NCBI RefSeq assembly: GCF_001668625.1
Contig: NZ_LZLJ01000050.1
Coordinates: 1 to 64,000, forward strand
Length of the DNA stretch: 64,000 bases
Reading direction: 5' to 3'
DNA from: Mycobacterium sp. 1274756.6
Lineage (GTDB): Bacteria > Actinomycetota > Actinomycetes > Mycobacteriales > Mycobacteriaceae
The position numbers and the translations under genes were made by a program. This document shows, piece by piece, positions 29,877-39,619 of this stretch. Below the pieces are notes generated by a model, which worked only from the letters and a program-made list of their open reading frames with translations, did no database searches and had not been told where the DNA came from. Numbering within the stretch: the first letter of the stretch is position 1; the number at the start of each line of letters is the position of its first letter.

Positions 29877-30980
29877 CTAGAAGGCGGTCGCGATTGCGGT
29901 GATCAGGGCGCCGAGGTCGCCGGGCAGCATCGCGGCCAGATCCCCACCCAATCCGGGCAGTGCGCCGGCGACGTCGTCGAGGATCGCCAGCGGGAAACCG
30001 AGGGTGGTGTGCAGGGTGTCGACGAGCCCGGTGTGGGCGGTGGCGAGGATGTCGGCGAGGTCCGCGCCGGGCAGTGCCTGCCAGAGGTTCCAGAGCGCGG
30101 CCTGCGGGGCGATGAGCAGCTCGCGGGTGTCGACGAACAGGCTCTGCCACAGGTTCGGGTCGGGCGCGACATCCACCCCGTCCCAGTTGACCAGGGTCCA
30201 GCCGTCGACGGGGTTGCCGCTGAGTTCGATGATGCCGGTGTTGGACAACTGGTGGGTCAGCAGCAGCGTCGGGTCGGGGTTGGTGACGTTCATCTGCGTC
30301 CAGAACATGATCGCCGCGCTGTGGGAGAAGGCGACCTGGTGGGCGCCGCCGGTTTCGTAGATGGTTTCGATCGCGTCGCCGAAGCGGTCGCTGAAGACGA
30401 ACCCGTTGACATCCGGGGAGCCCAGCATCGGCACCAGCGGGAAGCCGAGGGCCCAGGCGACCGGCGGCAGGATGTAGAACGGGGCGAACGGGATCGCCGG
30501 GAGGTCGTTGACCAGGCCGGCGTGGATTTCGTTGAGGCCGGGGAGGATGTGCGCCGGGCTGAACGCGCCGGCGAGGTCGGCCGCCGCATCGGGGATCGGT
30601 ACCGGTTCGCCGGGCGCGCCCTTGAGCAATTCGAGCAGCGGCCAGGCCGTTTGCTGAGTCCGCAGCAATTGCGAGACCCACACCTGCGCTGGGTCGGTGA
30701 TCGGCCCTTCTCCCCCGCCGAAGAGTTGACTCCCGATTTCAAATGCCTGGCCACGGCCGGCGCCGGTGAGCAGCGCGCCCGGCGCGGCGGTGCCGAGGAT
30801 GCCGGCGACGTTGTCGGCCGATTCGCCGTGCCGGATCAGGTCCAGCACCACGGTGTCGGCCAGTAGCTGGATCAGCGGGGTCGCGGACGGGTGGGTTTGC
30901 GGTGTCGTCGCGGGGGCGACGGCGATCAGCCCCGCCAGCACAACGGCGGCGGCGCAGCGGGTTCGCCCGTGACTGAACAT
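29877..30980 (-). CDS. Secreted histidine phosphatase family protein (copy 1)
   Basis: This 367-aa protein has an N-terminal signal peptide (CAAAVVLAGLIAVAPATTP) and the phosphoglycerate-mutase-type catalytic motif LIRHGES (Arg50-His51). Arg and His partners lie further on, in LLRTQQTAWPLL and VAFSHSAAIMFW. This is a phosphohydrolase layout placed outside the cytoplasmic membrane. It shares order of blocks with the gene at 31109-32452 (for example QTAWPLL, ILPP, GNP-DGW, TGL-D), so the two are paralogues. The hydrophobic C-terminus is Leu/Ala/Gly-rich. The substrate is unknown. Confidence 0.82.
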   Translation of the reverse strand: MFSHGRTRCAAAVVLAGLIAVAPATTPQTHPSATPLIQLLADTVVLDLIRHGESADNVAGILGTAAPGALLTGAGRGQAFEIGSQLFGGGEGPITDPAQVWVSQLLRTQQTAWPLLELLKGAPGEPVPIPDAAADLAGAFSPAHILPGLNEIHAGLVNDLPAIPFAPFYILPPVAWALGFPLVPMLGSPDVNGFVFSDRFGDAIETIYETGGAHQVAFSHSAAIMFWTQMNVTNPDPTLLLTHQLSNTGIIELSGNPVDGWTLVNWDGVDVAPDPNLWQSLFVDTRELLIAPQAALWNLWQALPGADLADILATAHTGLVDTLHTTLGFPLAILDDVAGALPGLGGDLAAMLPGDLGALITAIATAF

Positions 30981-31050
30981 CGTGCCGCGAACCTTAGCTG
31001 AGAAATGCGTGAGGAGCGGGTGTTTCTGCGGTGGGTTTCGCGGCGTGGTG

Positions 31051-31103
31051 CAACGGCCGGGTCGTGGGCGGTGGGGGGATCCCGCGACACGACCCGGCCG
31101 TTG
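31051..31103 (-). terminator. Strong hairpin after the second histidine phosphatase gene
   Basis: Sixteen-base perfect arms CAACGGCCGGGTCGTG (31051-31066) and CACGACCCGGCCGTTG (31088-31103) with a 21-base loop begin 5 bp beyond the stop of the gene at 31109. The stem is long and very GC-rich and has no U-run. It separates the two phosphatase genes into different transcripts. Confidence 0.75.
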
Positions 31104-31108
31104 CCCGA

Positions 31109-32452
31109 TCAGAACGCCAGGCTGGTCAAGATGCTGGCGAGGAGGTCGCCGCCGACCATGGCGGCCATGTCACCGCCCATCGACGGCAGCAGGTCGGCGA
31201 AGTCCAGCGGCAGCAGCCCGCCGCCGCCGAGTCCGCTGAAGAGCTGCATCAGGGCATCGATTCCGAACTCGTGCATGAAGTTGCCTTGGAAGGCGTCGAT
31301 GATGTCGCTAATCATGGCGCCGGGGTAGCCGAGGGTCGTCTGGAAGATGTCGGTGAGGCCGGTTTGCAGCGTGCCGAAAACGTTCTGCAACGACCCAGGA
31401 ATGTCGCTCGGGTCGAAGGCGATCAGCGACTCCCCCAGATGCGTGAGCGCAGCCTGCGGGGCGACCATCAGATCGCGAGTGTTGACGAAGAGGTCTTGCC
31501 AGAGGTTGGCGGGCAGAACGTCAGTGCCGTTCCAGCTCTCCAAAACCCACCCATCGATCGGGTTCCCGCTGACCACTACCTGGCTTGTGTTGCTCAGCGG
31601 ATCCGTGAACATCATCAACGGGTTCGGGTTGTTGACGTTCATCTGGGTCCAGGCCATGATCGCCGCGGCGTGGGAGAAGGCGGCGGCGTTATTGACACTC
31701 GGGTCCGCTAGCTCCCCGGACTGATTCACGAGACTGCCATAGATCGTATTGACGGCCCCGCTGAAGTTGTCGTTGAACACGACCCCGTTGAAATTGTCGA
31801 GCGAGCCCCACTCCGGCACGATCGGGAAGCCGAGTGTCCACAGGAACGGCGGCAGGATGTAGAGGATCTCGTTGAGCCGCCCGAGCGGTTGCATGAGTGA
31901 TCCCAGCAGCGACCCCTTGTCCAGGAGGCCGGCGTTAATCTCGTTGAGGCCCGCCAAAACGTTGTCCGACGGAAGCCCCTTAATAGCCGCACCGACATCT
32001 GCCAACTCAGTCGGCATAGAAGTGCCAGCGCCACTATCGCCCAAAATAGCGTGAAGAAGGGGCCACGCAGTCTGTTGGGCTCGCAAGAATTCGGAAGCGA
32101 AAACCTGGTTCTCACTGGTAATCGCTCCAAAACCGTTTGGACCGAGATTCGGTTGGGCCAACTTCAAGATGTCGCCAATCGCCTTGGCTTGCGTGATCCC
32201 GTCGTCTGTCAGGCCAGCCCCGGTGGGGACAGTCCCGACGAGGTTGGCGATGTTGTCCGTGGACTCGCCGTGGCGGATGAAGTCGATGACGACATCTGCC
32301 GTGCTCATCAACTGGACCGAGATGTCGTGGACCGAAATCTCCGGGATCTGCACGTTCGGCAGCGGGGTGACCACCGGGGCGGCGGCAACCATGCCGGCCC
32401 CGGCGAGCGCGACGGCGGTGGTGGCCCAGGGGCGGGAAGCGAGCTGTTGCAT
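31109..32452 (-). CDS. Secreted histidine phosphatase family protein (copy 2)
   Basis: This 447-aa protein has the signal-sequence type MQQLASRPWATTAVALAGAGMVAAAP followed by PLPNVQIPEI, which I recognise from many exported mycobacterial proteins. The catalytic motif FIRHGES has Arg60-His61, and the later AAFSHAAAIMAW carries the second histidine. It is 80 residues longer than copy 1 because of a longer linker and a Gly/Met-rich hydrophobic C-terminus. The start is placed at ATG 32452. ATG 32473 is possible, but an upstream frame extension runs into an operator-like palindrome. The middle of the gene is visibly richer in A/T and in rarer codons than its neighbours. It has its own promoter. 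Confidence 0.82.
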   Translation of the reverse strand: MQQLASRPWATTAVALAGAGMVAAAPVVTPLPNVQIPEISVHDISVQLMSTADVVIDFIRHGESTDNIANLVGTVPTGAGLTDDGITQAKAIGDILKLAQPNLGPNGFGAITSENQVFASEFLRAQQTAWPLLHAILGDSGAGTSMPTELADVGAAIKGLPSDNVLAGLNEINAGLLDKGSLLGSLMQPLGRLNEILYILPPFLWTLGFPIVPEWGSLDNFNGVVFNDNFSGAVNTIYGSLVNQSGELADPSVNNAAAFSHAAAIMAWTQMNVNNPNPLMMFTDPLSNTSQVVVSGNPIDGWVLESWNGTDVLPANLWQDLFVNTRDLMVAPQAALTHLGESLIAFDPSDIPGSLQNVFGTLQTGLTDIFQTTLGYPGAMISDIIDAFQGNFMHEFGIDALMQLFSGLGGGGLLPLDFADLLPSMGGDMAAMVGGDLLASILTSLAF

Positions 32453-32479
32453 GGCGCGGTCCTCACACGTCATCGTTTC

Positions 32480-32543
32480 GATACGAGCCGTCTCGTATCG
32501 CAAAGTTGGGGTTAAGTTACTTTAAGGCTGTACTCAGGTCAAG
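32480..32543 (-). promoter_or_regulatory. Promoter and palindromic operator of the second histidine phosphatase gene
   Basis: On the minus strand a -35 TTGACC (32543-32538) and a -10 TAACTT (32520-32515) are separated by exactly 17 bp, a good sigma-A-type match. Just downstream of the expected transcription start lies a perfect palindrome, CGATACGAG-N4-CTCGTATCG (32480-32501). This is the size and symmetry of a TetR-family operator, and a protein bound there would block elongation. No regulator gene is adjacent. Confidence 0.6.
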
Positions 32544-32669
32544 GGTTGGTCCGAAAAATTTTCGGACCGTGTCGGATGGGCCGATTACCGCTGATCACAC
32601 GGCCGGCGAAGCCGAGGACCCCGGTCAGAAGACACCGGCCGGGCGCTCCCCCGGCCCGCCGAGGCGGGT

Positions 32670-33329
32670 CTAGGCGAAGGCGTCGTCGATGCCGGCTTTG
32701 GCCGCCGACAGCGCCTGCGCCGGCGCGTCGAGGAACCGCCGCACCCAGGCCGACGCGGCCTCGTACACCCCGTCGGGGGCCACCATCTCCTCGATCAACC
32801 CGAGGTCGAGCGCCTCTTCGGCGTCGAAGAACCGGCCGGAAAATACCAGCTCCTTGGCGCGCGCCGCACCCACGGTGCGGCTCAGCCGGCTCAGCGTGCC
32901 GGTATCCGGCGCGAGGCCGGCCAGGATCTCGGTCGCGCCGAACTTCACGTTGTCCCCCGCCACCCGCCAGTCCGCGGCAAGCGCCAAACCCAGCCCGCCG
33001 CCCAGCGCGTAGCCGGTGACCGCCGCGACCGTCGGCTTGGGGATGGCGGCCACGGTCGCCGCGGTGTCGCGGCGCAGCCGGCTCGCCGCGGTGGCCTCGG
33101 CGTCGTTGAGGGTGCGCAGCTCGGGCACATCGTCTCCGGCGCTGAAGATTTCGTGGCCGCCGTAGAGGATCACCGCGCTGATGTCGTCGCGCTGCGCCGC
33201 CTCCTCCGCTGCGGCCCCGAGCTCCCGATAGGCCTGGCGGGTCAGCGCGTTGGTGGGCGGACGCGAGATCACGATCGTCGCCACGCCCGGCTGCTCGGCG
33301 TCGACGTGCAACCCGATGAACTCGCTCAT
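32670..33329 (-). CDS. echA17: Enoyl-CoA hydratase/isomerase family protein
   Basis: This 219-aa crotonase-fold protein has the oxyanion-hole segments [10 protein letters not shown] (with [16 protein letters not shown] before it) and [20 protein letters not shown], and a [31 protein letters not shown] block. Crotonases hydrate or isomerise enoyl-CoA thioesters. It takes the position of echA17 (Rv3039c) and is coupled to the NUDIX gene by an ATGA overlap. It is somewhat shorter than typical hydratases (about 255 aa), mainly at the C-terminus, so activity is likely but not certain. ATG 33329 gives [10 protein letters not shown]. Confidence 0.85.
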   Translation of the reverse strand: MSEFIGLHVDAEQPGVATIVISRPPTNALTRQAYRELGAAAEEAAQRDDISAVILYGGHEIFSAGDDVPELRTLNDAEATAASRLRRDTAATVAAIPKPTVAAVTGYALGGGLGLALAADWRVAGDNVKFGATEILAGLAPDTGTLSRLSRTVGAARAKELVFSGRFFDAEEALDLGLIEEMVAPDGVYEAASAWVRRFLDAPAQALSAAKAGIDDAFA

Positions 33330-34138
33330 TGACCCCAGCCCGCCGGGAGGCCGTCGGGGCGCTGCCGCAGCGCCGTGTTGTACCGCTCGGAGTCGAAGAA
33401 CTCCACGGTCCAGTTGTCGCCGTCGATGACCAGATCCGGCTGGATCGGGCTGATCTGGCGTTCCACCTCCAGCACCTCCGCGACACTGCGCCCGGCAAGC
33501 GAGTCCAGTTGGGTCCAGGTCGGCGGCAACAGCAGATTGCGGCCCGCGGCGAAGTCGTCGAGGGCGGCGCGAGGCGCGACCCAGTCGGCCTCGTCGGCCT
33601 CGGTGTTCTCCCCGTCGGCGCGCTGGCCTTCCGGGATCGCGCCGACGAAGAAGTAGGTGTCGTAGCGGCGGGTGCGTTCGGCTTCCGGGGTCACCCAGTT
33701 CGCCCACGGCCGCAACAGATCCGCGCGCAGCACCAGGTGCTCGGTGCGCAGGAACTCCGCGAACGACAACGAGTTGTCCGCCAACGCTTTCCGGGCGTCG
33801 CCGTAAATGGAGGCGTCGGAGACGATCGTCGCCGGATCGTCGGCCGGTCCGGCGAACAGCACCCCGGACTCCTCGAAGGTCTCGCGTGCCGCCGCGCACA
33901 CCAGTGCCCCGGCCAGCTCCGGTTCGACGCCGAAGCGCTGCGACCACCACGCCGGTTGCGGTCCGGCCCAGGCGATGTCGGTGCGGTCGCGTTTGTCGAC
34001 ACCGCCGCCGGGAAACACCATCACCCGCGGGGCGAACTCCATGCTCGCCGCGCGGCGCATCAAGAACACGTCGACGCCGTCGGTGGAGTCGCGCACCAGC
34101 ATCACGGTGGCGGCCGGGCGGGCGGGCAGCGGCGTCAT
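33326..34138 (-). CDS. NUDIX hydrolase family protein (Rv3040c-like)
   Basis: This 270-aa protein carries a NUDIX fold with the core [14 protein letters not shown] near residues 83-96 (the RE-x2-EE-x-G-V half of the Nudix box). The upstream glutamate of the canonical box appears replaced by glycine, so the motif is only partly kept. The N-terminal [23 protein letters not shown] is typical of the family. Substrates may be CoA- or nucleotide-diphosphate-linked. It lies between the ABC ATPase and echA17 genes with 4-bp overlaps at both ends, so the three are co-translated. Confidence 0.83.
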   Translation of the reverse strand: MTPLPARPAATVMLVRDSTDGVDVFLMRRAASMEFAPRVMVFPGGGVDKRDRTDIAWAGPQPAWWSQRFGVEPELAGALVCAAARETFEESGVLFAGPADDPATIVSDASIYGDARKALADNSLSFAEFLRTEHLVLRADLLRPWANWVTPEAERTRRYDTYFFVGAIPEGQRADGENTEADEADWVAPRAALDDFAAGRNLLLPPTWTQLDSLAGRSVAEVLEVERQISPIQPDLVIDGDNWTVEFFDSERYNTALRQRPDGLPAGWGQ

Positions 34139-34977
34139 GAGGGCCTCCGGTGGGCGGCGCGGGTGCGGGTGCGGCGGGCGAAGTAGCGTCCGTCGATCAC
34201 GTCCAGGGCGATCGACTGCCCGAACGCCGCCGACAGGTTCTCCGCGGTGAGCACATCGGGCAGCAGGCCCGCGGCCACCACCGCCCCCTCCGACAGCAAC
34301 AGGCAGTGGCTGAAGCCCGGCGGGATCTCCTCCACGTGGTGGGTGACCAGCACCAGCGCCGGTGCGTCCGGGTCGGCGGCCAGGTCGGTCAACCGCGCCA
34401 CCAGTTCCTCGCGCCCGCCCAGGTCCAGCCCGGCGGCCGGCTCGTCGAGCAGAAGCAACTCCGGGTCGGTCATCAAGGCGCGCGCGATCAGCACCCGCTT
34501 GCGCTCCCCCTCCGAGAGGGTGCCGTGCCGCCGGTCGGCGAGGTGTTCGGCGCCCAGGCTCTCCAGCAGGTCGACGGCGCGCTCGTAGTCGATGTCGTCG
34601 TAGCGCTCCCGCCAGCGGCCCAACACCGCGTACCCGGCGGAGACCACCAGGTCGCGCACGATCTCGTCGTCGGGAATCCGGTGGGCCAGTGAGGAGGAGC
34701 TCAGCCCGACCCGGGCGCGCAGTTCGGTGACGTCGACGCAGCCCAGCCGCGCGCCGAGCACGTGGGCCACCCCGCTCGAGGGGTGCTCGGCGGCCGCTGC
34801 GATGCGCAGCAGGGAGGTCTTGCCGGCCCCGTTGGGTCCGACGATGACCCAGCGCTCGTCGAGCTCCACCGACCAGTCCAGCGGGCCGACGAGGGTCTGA
34901 CCGCCCCGGCGCAGCGACACGCCCTGGAAGTCGATCAACAGGTCGGCGTCGACTGTGTCGGCTTCGAAGTCAGGCAC
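34135..34977 (-). CDS. ABC transporter ATP-binding protein (Rv3041c-like)
   Basis: This is a 280-aa stand-alone ATPase. Walker [10 protein letters not shown] is at about residue 45, the signature LSEGERKRV follows, then Walker [11 protein letters not shown] and the H-loop [10 protein letters not shown]. No permease gene is adjacent; the partner is unknown, or the protein acts like non-transport ABC ATPases. The start is set at GTG 34977 (VPDFEADTV), 7 residues before the first conserved strand. The frame stays open upstream, but only as noise antisense to a hydrogenase-like gene. It is first of three coupled genes (ABC, NUDIX, echA17). Confidence 0.88.
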   Translation of the reverse strand: MPDFEADTVDADLLIDFQGVSLRRGGQTLVGPLDWSVELDERWVIVGPNGAGKTSLLRIAAAAEHPSSGVAHVLGARLGCVDVTELRARVGLSSSSLAHRIPDDEIVRDLVVSAGYAVLGRWRERYDDIDYERAVDLLESLGAEHLADRRHGTLSEGERKRVLIARALMTDPELLLLDEPAAGLDLGGREELVARLTDLAADPDAPALVLVTHHVEEIPPGFSHCLLLSEGAVVAAGLLPDVLTAENLSAAFGQSIALDVIDGRYFARRTRTRAAHRRPS

Positions 34978-35045
34978 GAGTCCATCGTGCCGTACCCGGT
35001 CCCGGCCGACGGCTGCGGGGTCGACGCCGGCGTCACGCTCACCGG

Positions 35046-36527
35046 TCACAGATCGTTTCCGGCGTAGGACAGGTTGAAACTCTTGTTGACCAGGGGGAAG
35101 TCCGGGACGATCGTGTCGTTCATCGCCACCGGCAGCGCCGGCCAGTTGAACCAGGACGGGTCGACGACCTTGGCGCGGGTGAGGCGGCCGGCGGCGTCGA
35201 CCTCGACCCGGTGCACCAGGGTGCCGCGCCAGCCCTCGACGATGCCCACCCCGGAGCCGGGCTGCCCGGCGGGTCCGAGCGGCGCGGTGAACGCCAGGGT
35301 CTCGCCGTGGCCGGCCACCAGGTCGGCGATCAGCCGGACCGAGGCGGCGAACTCGTCGCGGCGGGCGGTGTAGCGGGCCAGCACGTCGCCGGCCTCGCCG
35401 GTCACTTCCCGCACCGGCAACTCGATCATCGGGTGGTCGAGGCGGGCGTCGGTGCGCAGGCCGCTGGCGCGGGCCACGTAGCCCAGGCAGCCCAGCGCCT
35501 GCGCGTCGCCCCGGCGCAGCACCCCGGTCTCGGCGAACCGGTCGTAGATCACCGAGTTGCGCAGGGACAGTTCGGCGATCTCGGCGACGTCGCCGGCCGC
35601 CGCCGCCAACTCGGCCGGATCGGGCAGGCTGCGCAGGCTCAGCGCGCCCGGCCGGATGGCGTCCCGCAACAGGCGATGCCCGGTGACCGCGGCGTTGATC
35701 CGCAGCAGCCGCTCCCGCACCCGCTGGGCGTGCGCGTTGGCCAGCGAGAACCCGACGTCGTTGGCCAGCGCGCCCATGTCGGCGACGTGGTTGTAGAGCC
35801 GTTCCAGTTCGACCAGCATCGCCCGCAGCCGGTGCACCCAGTCGGGCAGGTCGACGCCGAGCGCCTGCTCCACGGCCAGGCTGTGGGCCAGCGCGTGGCC
35901 GGCGGACGTGTCGCCGCTGATCCGTTCGGCCAACTCCACCGCGTCCCCGGCGGCGCGGCCCTCGAAGAGTTTCTCCACCCCGCGGTGGACGAACCACAGC
36001 CGGGCCTTGAGCCGGATGATCGATTCGCCGATCGCGGAGAACCGGAAATGGCCGGGCTCGATCAGCCCGGCATGCACCGGTCCGACCGGGATCTCGTAGA
36101 CGCCCGGGCCCTCGACCTCCAGGAACGGGAACCGGCCGGCCGGCCGGAACGGGGGCGGCGGTCCGGCGTCGTGGCGCATCGGGTGCCAGTCATCGGGCCA
36201 GTGCGCGTGGCGCACCAGCCGGCGCGGGCGCGGGTGGCCGACCGGTTCGATGCCGTAGAGATCGAGCATCTCGCGTTCGAAACGCCCGGCCGGGAACGAG
36301 AACTGGTCCAGCGACGGCACCCGGGGCCGGTCCCGGTCGGTGGTGACCGTCAGCTCCACGCGCCGGTCGGGGCGCCCGGCCAGGAACAGGTAGACGACGC
36401 GGAAACCGGCGTCGCCGTCGTCGTGGCCGGCCACCAGCGCCAGCCGGAAGCCGTCGGCGAACAGCCCGGCGGCGGTCTCGCCGAGTTCGTCGTGGCCGAC
36501 CGTGCGGCGGGTCGGTGCGGTGCCCAT
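35046..36527 (-). CDS. hycE: HycE-like (NuoCD-type) large subunit lacking Ni-Fe ligands
   Basis: This 493-aa protein fuses a NuoC/HycE N-terminal domain (to about residue 130, with FEREMLDLYGIEPVGHP) to a NuoD/hydrogenase-large-subunit domain (VGPVHAGLIEPGHFRFS, RGVEKLF). The first Ni-Fe motif, Arg-x-Cys-Gly-x-Cys in true hydrogenases, reads ERISGDTSAGHALAHS here. The C-terminal DPCxxC motif is replaced by SFNLSYAGNDL. No cysteine ligand remains, so Ni-Fe hydrogenase or formate-hydrogenlyase chemistry is unlikely. The fold and quinone-site-side histidine (PVHAG) are kept as in complex I. It is last in the operon and corresponds to Rv0087. Confidence 0.9.
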   Translation of the reverse strand: MGTAPTRRTVGHDELGETAAGLFADGFRLALVAGHDDGDAGFRVVYLFLAGRPDRRVELTVTTDRDRPRVPSLDQFSFPAGRFEREMLDLYGIEPVGHPRPRRLVRHAHWPDDWHPMRHDAGPPPPFRPAGRFPFLEVEGPGVYEIPVGPVHAGLIEPGHFRFSAIGESIIRLKARLWFVHRGVEKLFEGRAAGDAVELAERISGDTSAGHALAHSLAVEQALGVDLPDWVHRLRAMLVELERLYNHVADMGALANDVGFSLANAHAQRVRERLLRINAAVTGHRLLRDAIRPGALSLRSLPDPAELAAAAGDVAEIAELSLRNSVIYDRFAETGVLRRGDAQALGCLGYVARASGLRTDARLDHPMIELPVREVTGEAGDVLARYTARRDEFAASVRLIADLVAGHGETLAFTAPLGPAGQPGSGVGIVEGWRGTLVHRVEVDAAGRLTRAKVVDPSWFNWPALPVAMNDTIVPDFPLVNKSFNLSYAGNDL

Positions 36528-37993
36528 CAGCTCACCCCCACCTGGGTTGCGGCGGTGTCGAAAAGGCCGACCAGCGGGCCGGCGGTGACGCCCAGCGCGG
36601 CCGAGACCACGATCCCGGTGACCAGCGCGGCGGCGATGGTCGCCGGCGCACCGATCGGGGGCGCGCCGGGGTCGGGACGACCCAGCAACACCCGGGAGGC
36701 GTTACCGATCAGGGCGGCGAACCCGATCACGATCAGCAGCAGCGTCACACCCAGAACCCAGGCCAGGTCGGCGTCGGCCAGGGCGCGGGCGATGGAGATC
36801 TCGCTGGCGAACATCGCGAACGGCGGTAACCCGGCGAGCACCGCGATGCCGACCGCGAAGGCGCCACCGACCAGCCGGGAGCGGGCCAGTACCGCGGTGA
36901 GGTCGGTGATCGTGGTGCTGTCGTGCGCCGCCTGCAGCTGACCGCCGGCGAGGAACGCGAGCGTCTTGCCGACCCCGTGGGCCAGCACGTGCAGCAGCAG
37001 GGCGGCGATCGCCAGTCGGGTCCCGACGGCGGCGGCGATCGCGATCAGCCCCATGTTCTCCATCGAGGAATACGCCAGCATCCGTTTGAGATCGCCGGTG
37101 AGGGTGAGCAGCAGAACCGCCACCGCCAGTGAGGCCAGCCCGACGGTGAGCAGCCCAGCGCGCATGAACTCCGGGCCGGCCGCGGCGTCGACGATCGGTT
37201 TGAGCCGGATCAGCACCGAGAACGCCACGGCGAGCAGCACCCCGCTCATCAGCGCCGAGACCGGCGCCGGGGCCTGGCTGTGCGCGTCGGCCAGCCAGCC
37301 GTGGAAGGGCACCAAGCCGACCTTGGCGCCGTAGCCGATCAGCAGCAGCCCGCCGGCCAGCCGGGTGATCTGCGGGTCCAGGCCGGCGGCGTGGGTGAGC
37401 AGCACGTCGAGGTTCAGGGCGGTCGCCGAGTCGACGCCGGCGTGGGTGGCGGCGAAGTGCAACATGATCGTGCCCAGGAACGCGATGGCGATGCCGACCG
37501 AGCAGATCATCACGTACTTCCAGGTCGCCTCCAGCGCGGCGCGGGTGCGGCGGTGCCCGACCAGGAACGCGGTGATCACCGTGGTGGCTTCGACCGCCAC
37601 CCAGATGATCCCGATGTTGTTGGCGCAGACCGCCAGCACCATCGCGGCGAGGAACGCCGGGGTCAGGGCGCCGTAGCGGCGGGCGTCGGCCTCGTCGGTG
37701 CGCCCGGCGGCCAGTTCGGTGTCGATGTAGCCGATGCTCGCCCAGGCGGCCAGGCTGCCGACCACGCCGATGACGATGAGCATGGTCACCGTCAGACCGT
37801 CCACCCGCAGCGCCCCGCCGAGCAGGACGTACTCCGCGCCGCCGGTGCGCCAGGCCAGTACGGCACCGGCGGCCAACACCGTCATCGCCGAGCAGGCGGT
37901 GACCACCGCGGTCCAGCGCTGCCACCCCGCGGCGAGGGCGAGCAGGGCTGCCGCGACGGGCGCGGCGATCGCCAGAATCACCAGGCTGCTCAT
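36527..37993 (-). CDS. hycQ: HyfF/NuoN-like antiporter-type membrane subunit
   Basis: This 488-aa protein has about 14 hydrophobic helices, the proton-pumping antiporter family shared by NuoL/M/N and HyfB/D/F. Marker residues include IIWVAVEATTVITAFLVGHRR (membrane glutamate), KVGLVPFHGWLADAHSQAPAPVSALMSG with its lysine-histidine pair, and LKRMLAYSSMENMGL. It corresponds to HycQ (Rv0086). Stop and start codons overlap at both ends as TGATG, giving tight translational coupling to hycP and hycE. Proton or sodium translocation is the expected role. Confidence 0.9.
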   Translation of the reverse strand: MSSLVILAIAAPVAAALLALAAGWQRWTAVVTACSAMTVLAAGAVLAWRTGGAEYVLLGGALRVDGLTVTMLIVIGVVGSLAAWASIGYIDTELAAGRTDEADARRYGALTPAFLAAMVLAVCANNIGIIWVAVEATTVITAFLVGHRRTRAALEATWKYVMICSVGIAIAFLGTIMLHFAATHAGVDSATALNLDVLLTHAAGLDPQITRLAGGLLLIGYGAKVGLVPFHGWLADAHSQAPAPVSALMSGVLLAVAFSVLIRLKPIVDAAAGPEFMRAGLLTVGLASLAVAVLLLTLTGDLKRMLAYSSMENMGLIAIAAAVGTRLAIAALLLHVLAHGVGKTLAFLAGGQLQAAHDSTTITDLTAVLARSRLVGGAFAVGIAVLAGLPPFAMFASEISIARALADADLAWVLGVTLLLIVIGFAALIGNASRVLLGRPDPGAPPIGAPATIAAALVTGIVVSAALGVTAGPLVGLFDTAATQVGVS

Positions 37994-38655
37994 CAGTCCC
38001 GCAGCTCCTGAAGTTGGTCGAGGTCGGTGCGGCCGAACATCCGCTGGATGCGTCCGGTGAGCACGCCGAGCACGATCACCGCGAACAGGACGTCCAGCGA
38101 GGCACCGAGTTCCACGATCAGCGGGACTCCGGCGGTGAGCAGGAAGGCGGTCGCGGTGATGCCGTTGTCGAGCATGAGGAAGCCGGCGGCCTGGGAGATC
38201 GCGTGGCGGCGCACCGCCATCACGAACAGCGCGATCAACACCACCGCGAACCCGGCGGGCACCGCACCGCTCGCCGGTCCGGCGCCCAGTTCCACCAGCG
38301 GGCGGGTGACCGCGAACGACACCACGATCAGCGCGGCGGCGACCAGCAGCGAACTGGCGGTGTTGACCAGTGGCTGGGCTTCGCGCAGCGCGTGCGGTTC
38401 GCCGCGCAATGCGCGGGCCAGCAGGCCGGGCATGATCACCGCGCGCAGCATGAGCAGCACACCGGCGATGGTGATGAGCAGCCAATCCTGTTCCCACACA
38501 CCGCGGATGAGCGGGATGGCCGCCAGGGCGACGCCCTGGGCGGCGAGCAGCCACAGTATCGAGCGCAGGTCACGGCGCCACACGATCAGTGCGGCGGTGA
38601 GCACCATGGTGCCCGCTGCCAGCGCGAGCACGTTGCCGTCGTCGAATCCGGTCAT
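37993..38655 (-). CDS. hycP: HyfE-like membrane subunit
   Basis: This 220-aa protein has about seven hydrophobic segments and resembles HyfE and the MrpC/NuoK-type small membrane subunits ([64 protein letters not shown] with a helix glutamate). It corresponds to HycP (Rv0085). ATG 38655 is 4 bp from the stop of the upstream HycD-like gene. Its stop overlaps the next ATG. It is probably a structural or ion-path subunit of the module. Confidence 0.87.
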   Translation of the reverse strand: MTGFDDGNVLALAAGTMVLTAALIVWRRDLRSILWLLAAQGVALAAIPLIRGVWEQDWLLITIAGVLLMLRAVIMPGLLARALRGEPHALREAQPLVNTASSLLVAAALIVVSFAVTRPLVELGAGPASGAVPAGFAVVLIALFVMAVRRHAISQAAGFLMLDNGITATAFLLTAGVPLIVELGASLDVLFAVIVLGVLTGRIQRMFGRTDLDQLQELRD

Positions 38656-38659
38656 CGCA

Positions 38660-39619
38660 TCAGCCTTGCATCGCAACGAAGTTGGCGAAGGTGACGGCGA
38701 GCAGTGCCAGCAGGAACGATCCGGCGAGGAGTTCGGGGACCCGGAACAGCCGCAGCTTGGCGATGAAGACCTCCGCGCCGGCCAGCAACGCCGCCAGCAG
38801 CGCCACCTTGACCGCGATCGCCACCACACCGATCCCGATCTGCAGCAGGCCGGGTGCGGCCGGCGCTACCCCCCAGGGCAGGAACAGGTTGGCCAGCAAC
38901 GCCAGCAGCACCGACAGCCGCATGCCTTCGGCCCATTCGACCAGCGCCAGCCGCGGTCCGGCGTACTCGAGCACCACCGCCTCGTGCACCATGGTCAGCT
39001 CCAGGTGGGTGGCCGGGTTGTCGACCGGCAGACGGCCGGTTTCGGCGACGATCACCAGCGCCAGCGCGGCGAACGCCAGCACCCCGGTCAGTGACAGCAC
39101 CTGGCCGGGGTGGTCGAGGGCGTGACCGACGATCGCGCCGAGGTTGGCCGAACCGGCCGGGATGGACAGCGCGAACACCGCCAGCAGGATGGCGGGCTCG
39201 ACCAGGGCGGCGAACGTGAGCTGGCGGCTGGCGCCCATCCCGCCGAACGCGGTCGCGGTGTCGACCCCGGCCAGCGTCATCGCGACGGTGCCCAGGAACA
39301 GCAGGCCCACCACCGCGAACAGGTCGGCGACCGAGTCCAGCGGCGAGCCCAATGCCACCAGCGGCGCGATCGCGGCGATCAGCAGCGTGCTGCCGGCCAG
39401 CAGCACCGGGGCGGCCCGGAAGACGACCGTGGTGCCCTCGGGGGTGACGCGTTGTTTGCGCAGCTGCTTGCGCAGGTCGCGCCAGGGCTGGCCGACGCCG
39501 GCGCCGCGGCGCCCCTCGGCGCGGGCGCGCACCTGGCGCACCAGCCCGACCAGCAGCGGGGCGCCCAGCATCACCACGGCCAGCTGCACGACGCCGGCCA
39601 GGTAGGCGGTGGGGGTCAT
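38660..39619 (-). CDS. hycD: HycD/NuoH-like membrane subunit
   Basis: This 319-aa protein is the NuoH/HycD homologue that joins the membrane arm to the peripheral arm and lines the quinone chamber in complex I. Landmarks are [18 protein letters not shown] on a cytoplasmic loop, the [33 protein letters not shown] helix, the [26 protein letters not shown] acidic loop, and [14 protein letters not shown] near the end. It corresponds to Rv0084. The ATG overlaps the HyfB-like stop (ATGA). Confidence 0.92.
   Translation of the reverse strand: MTPTAYLAGVVQLAVVMLGAPLLVGLVRQVRARAEGRRGAGVGQPWRDLRKQLRKQRVTPEGTTVVFRAAPVLLAGSTLLIAAIAPLVALGSPLDSVADLFAVVGLLFLGTVAMTLAGVDTATAFGGMGASRQLTFAALVEPAILLAVFALSIPAGSANLGAIVGHALDHPGQVLSLTGVLAFAALALVIVAETGRLPVDNPATHLELTMVHEAVVLEYAGPRLALVEWAEGMRLSVLLALLANLFLPWGVAPAAPGLLQIGIGVVAIAVKVALLAALLAGAEVFIAKLRLFRVPELLAGSFLLALLAVTFANFVAMQG

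Noticed and set aside
32473-32503. Upstream start for the second histidine phosphatase (32503)
   Set aside because: That start would place the operator-like palindrome inside the coding frame and precede a normal signal sequence with unrelated residues. ATG 32452 gives a typical leader.
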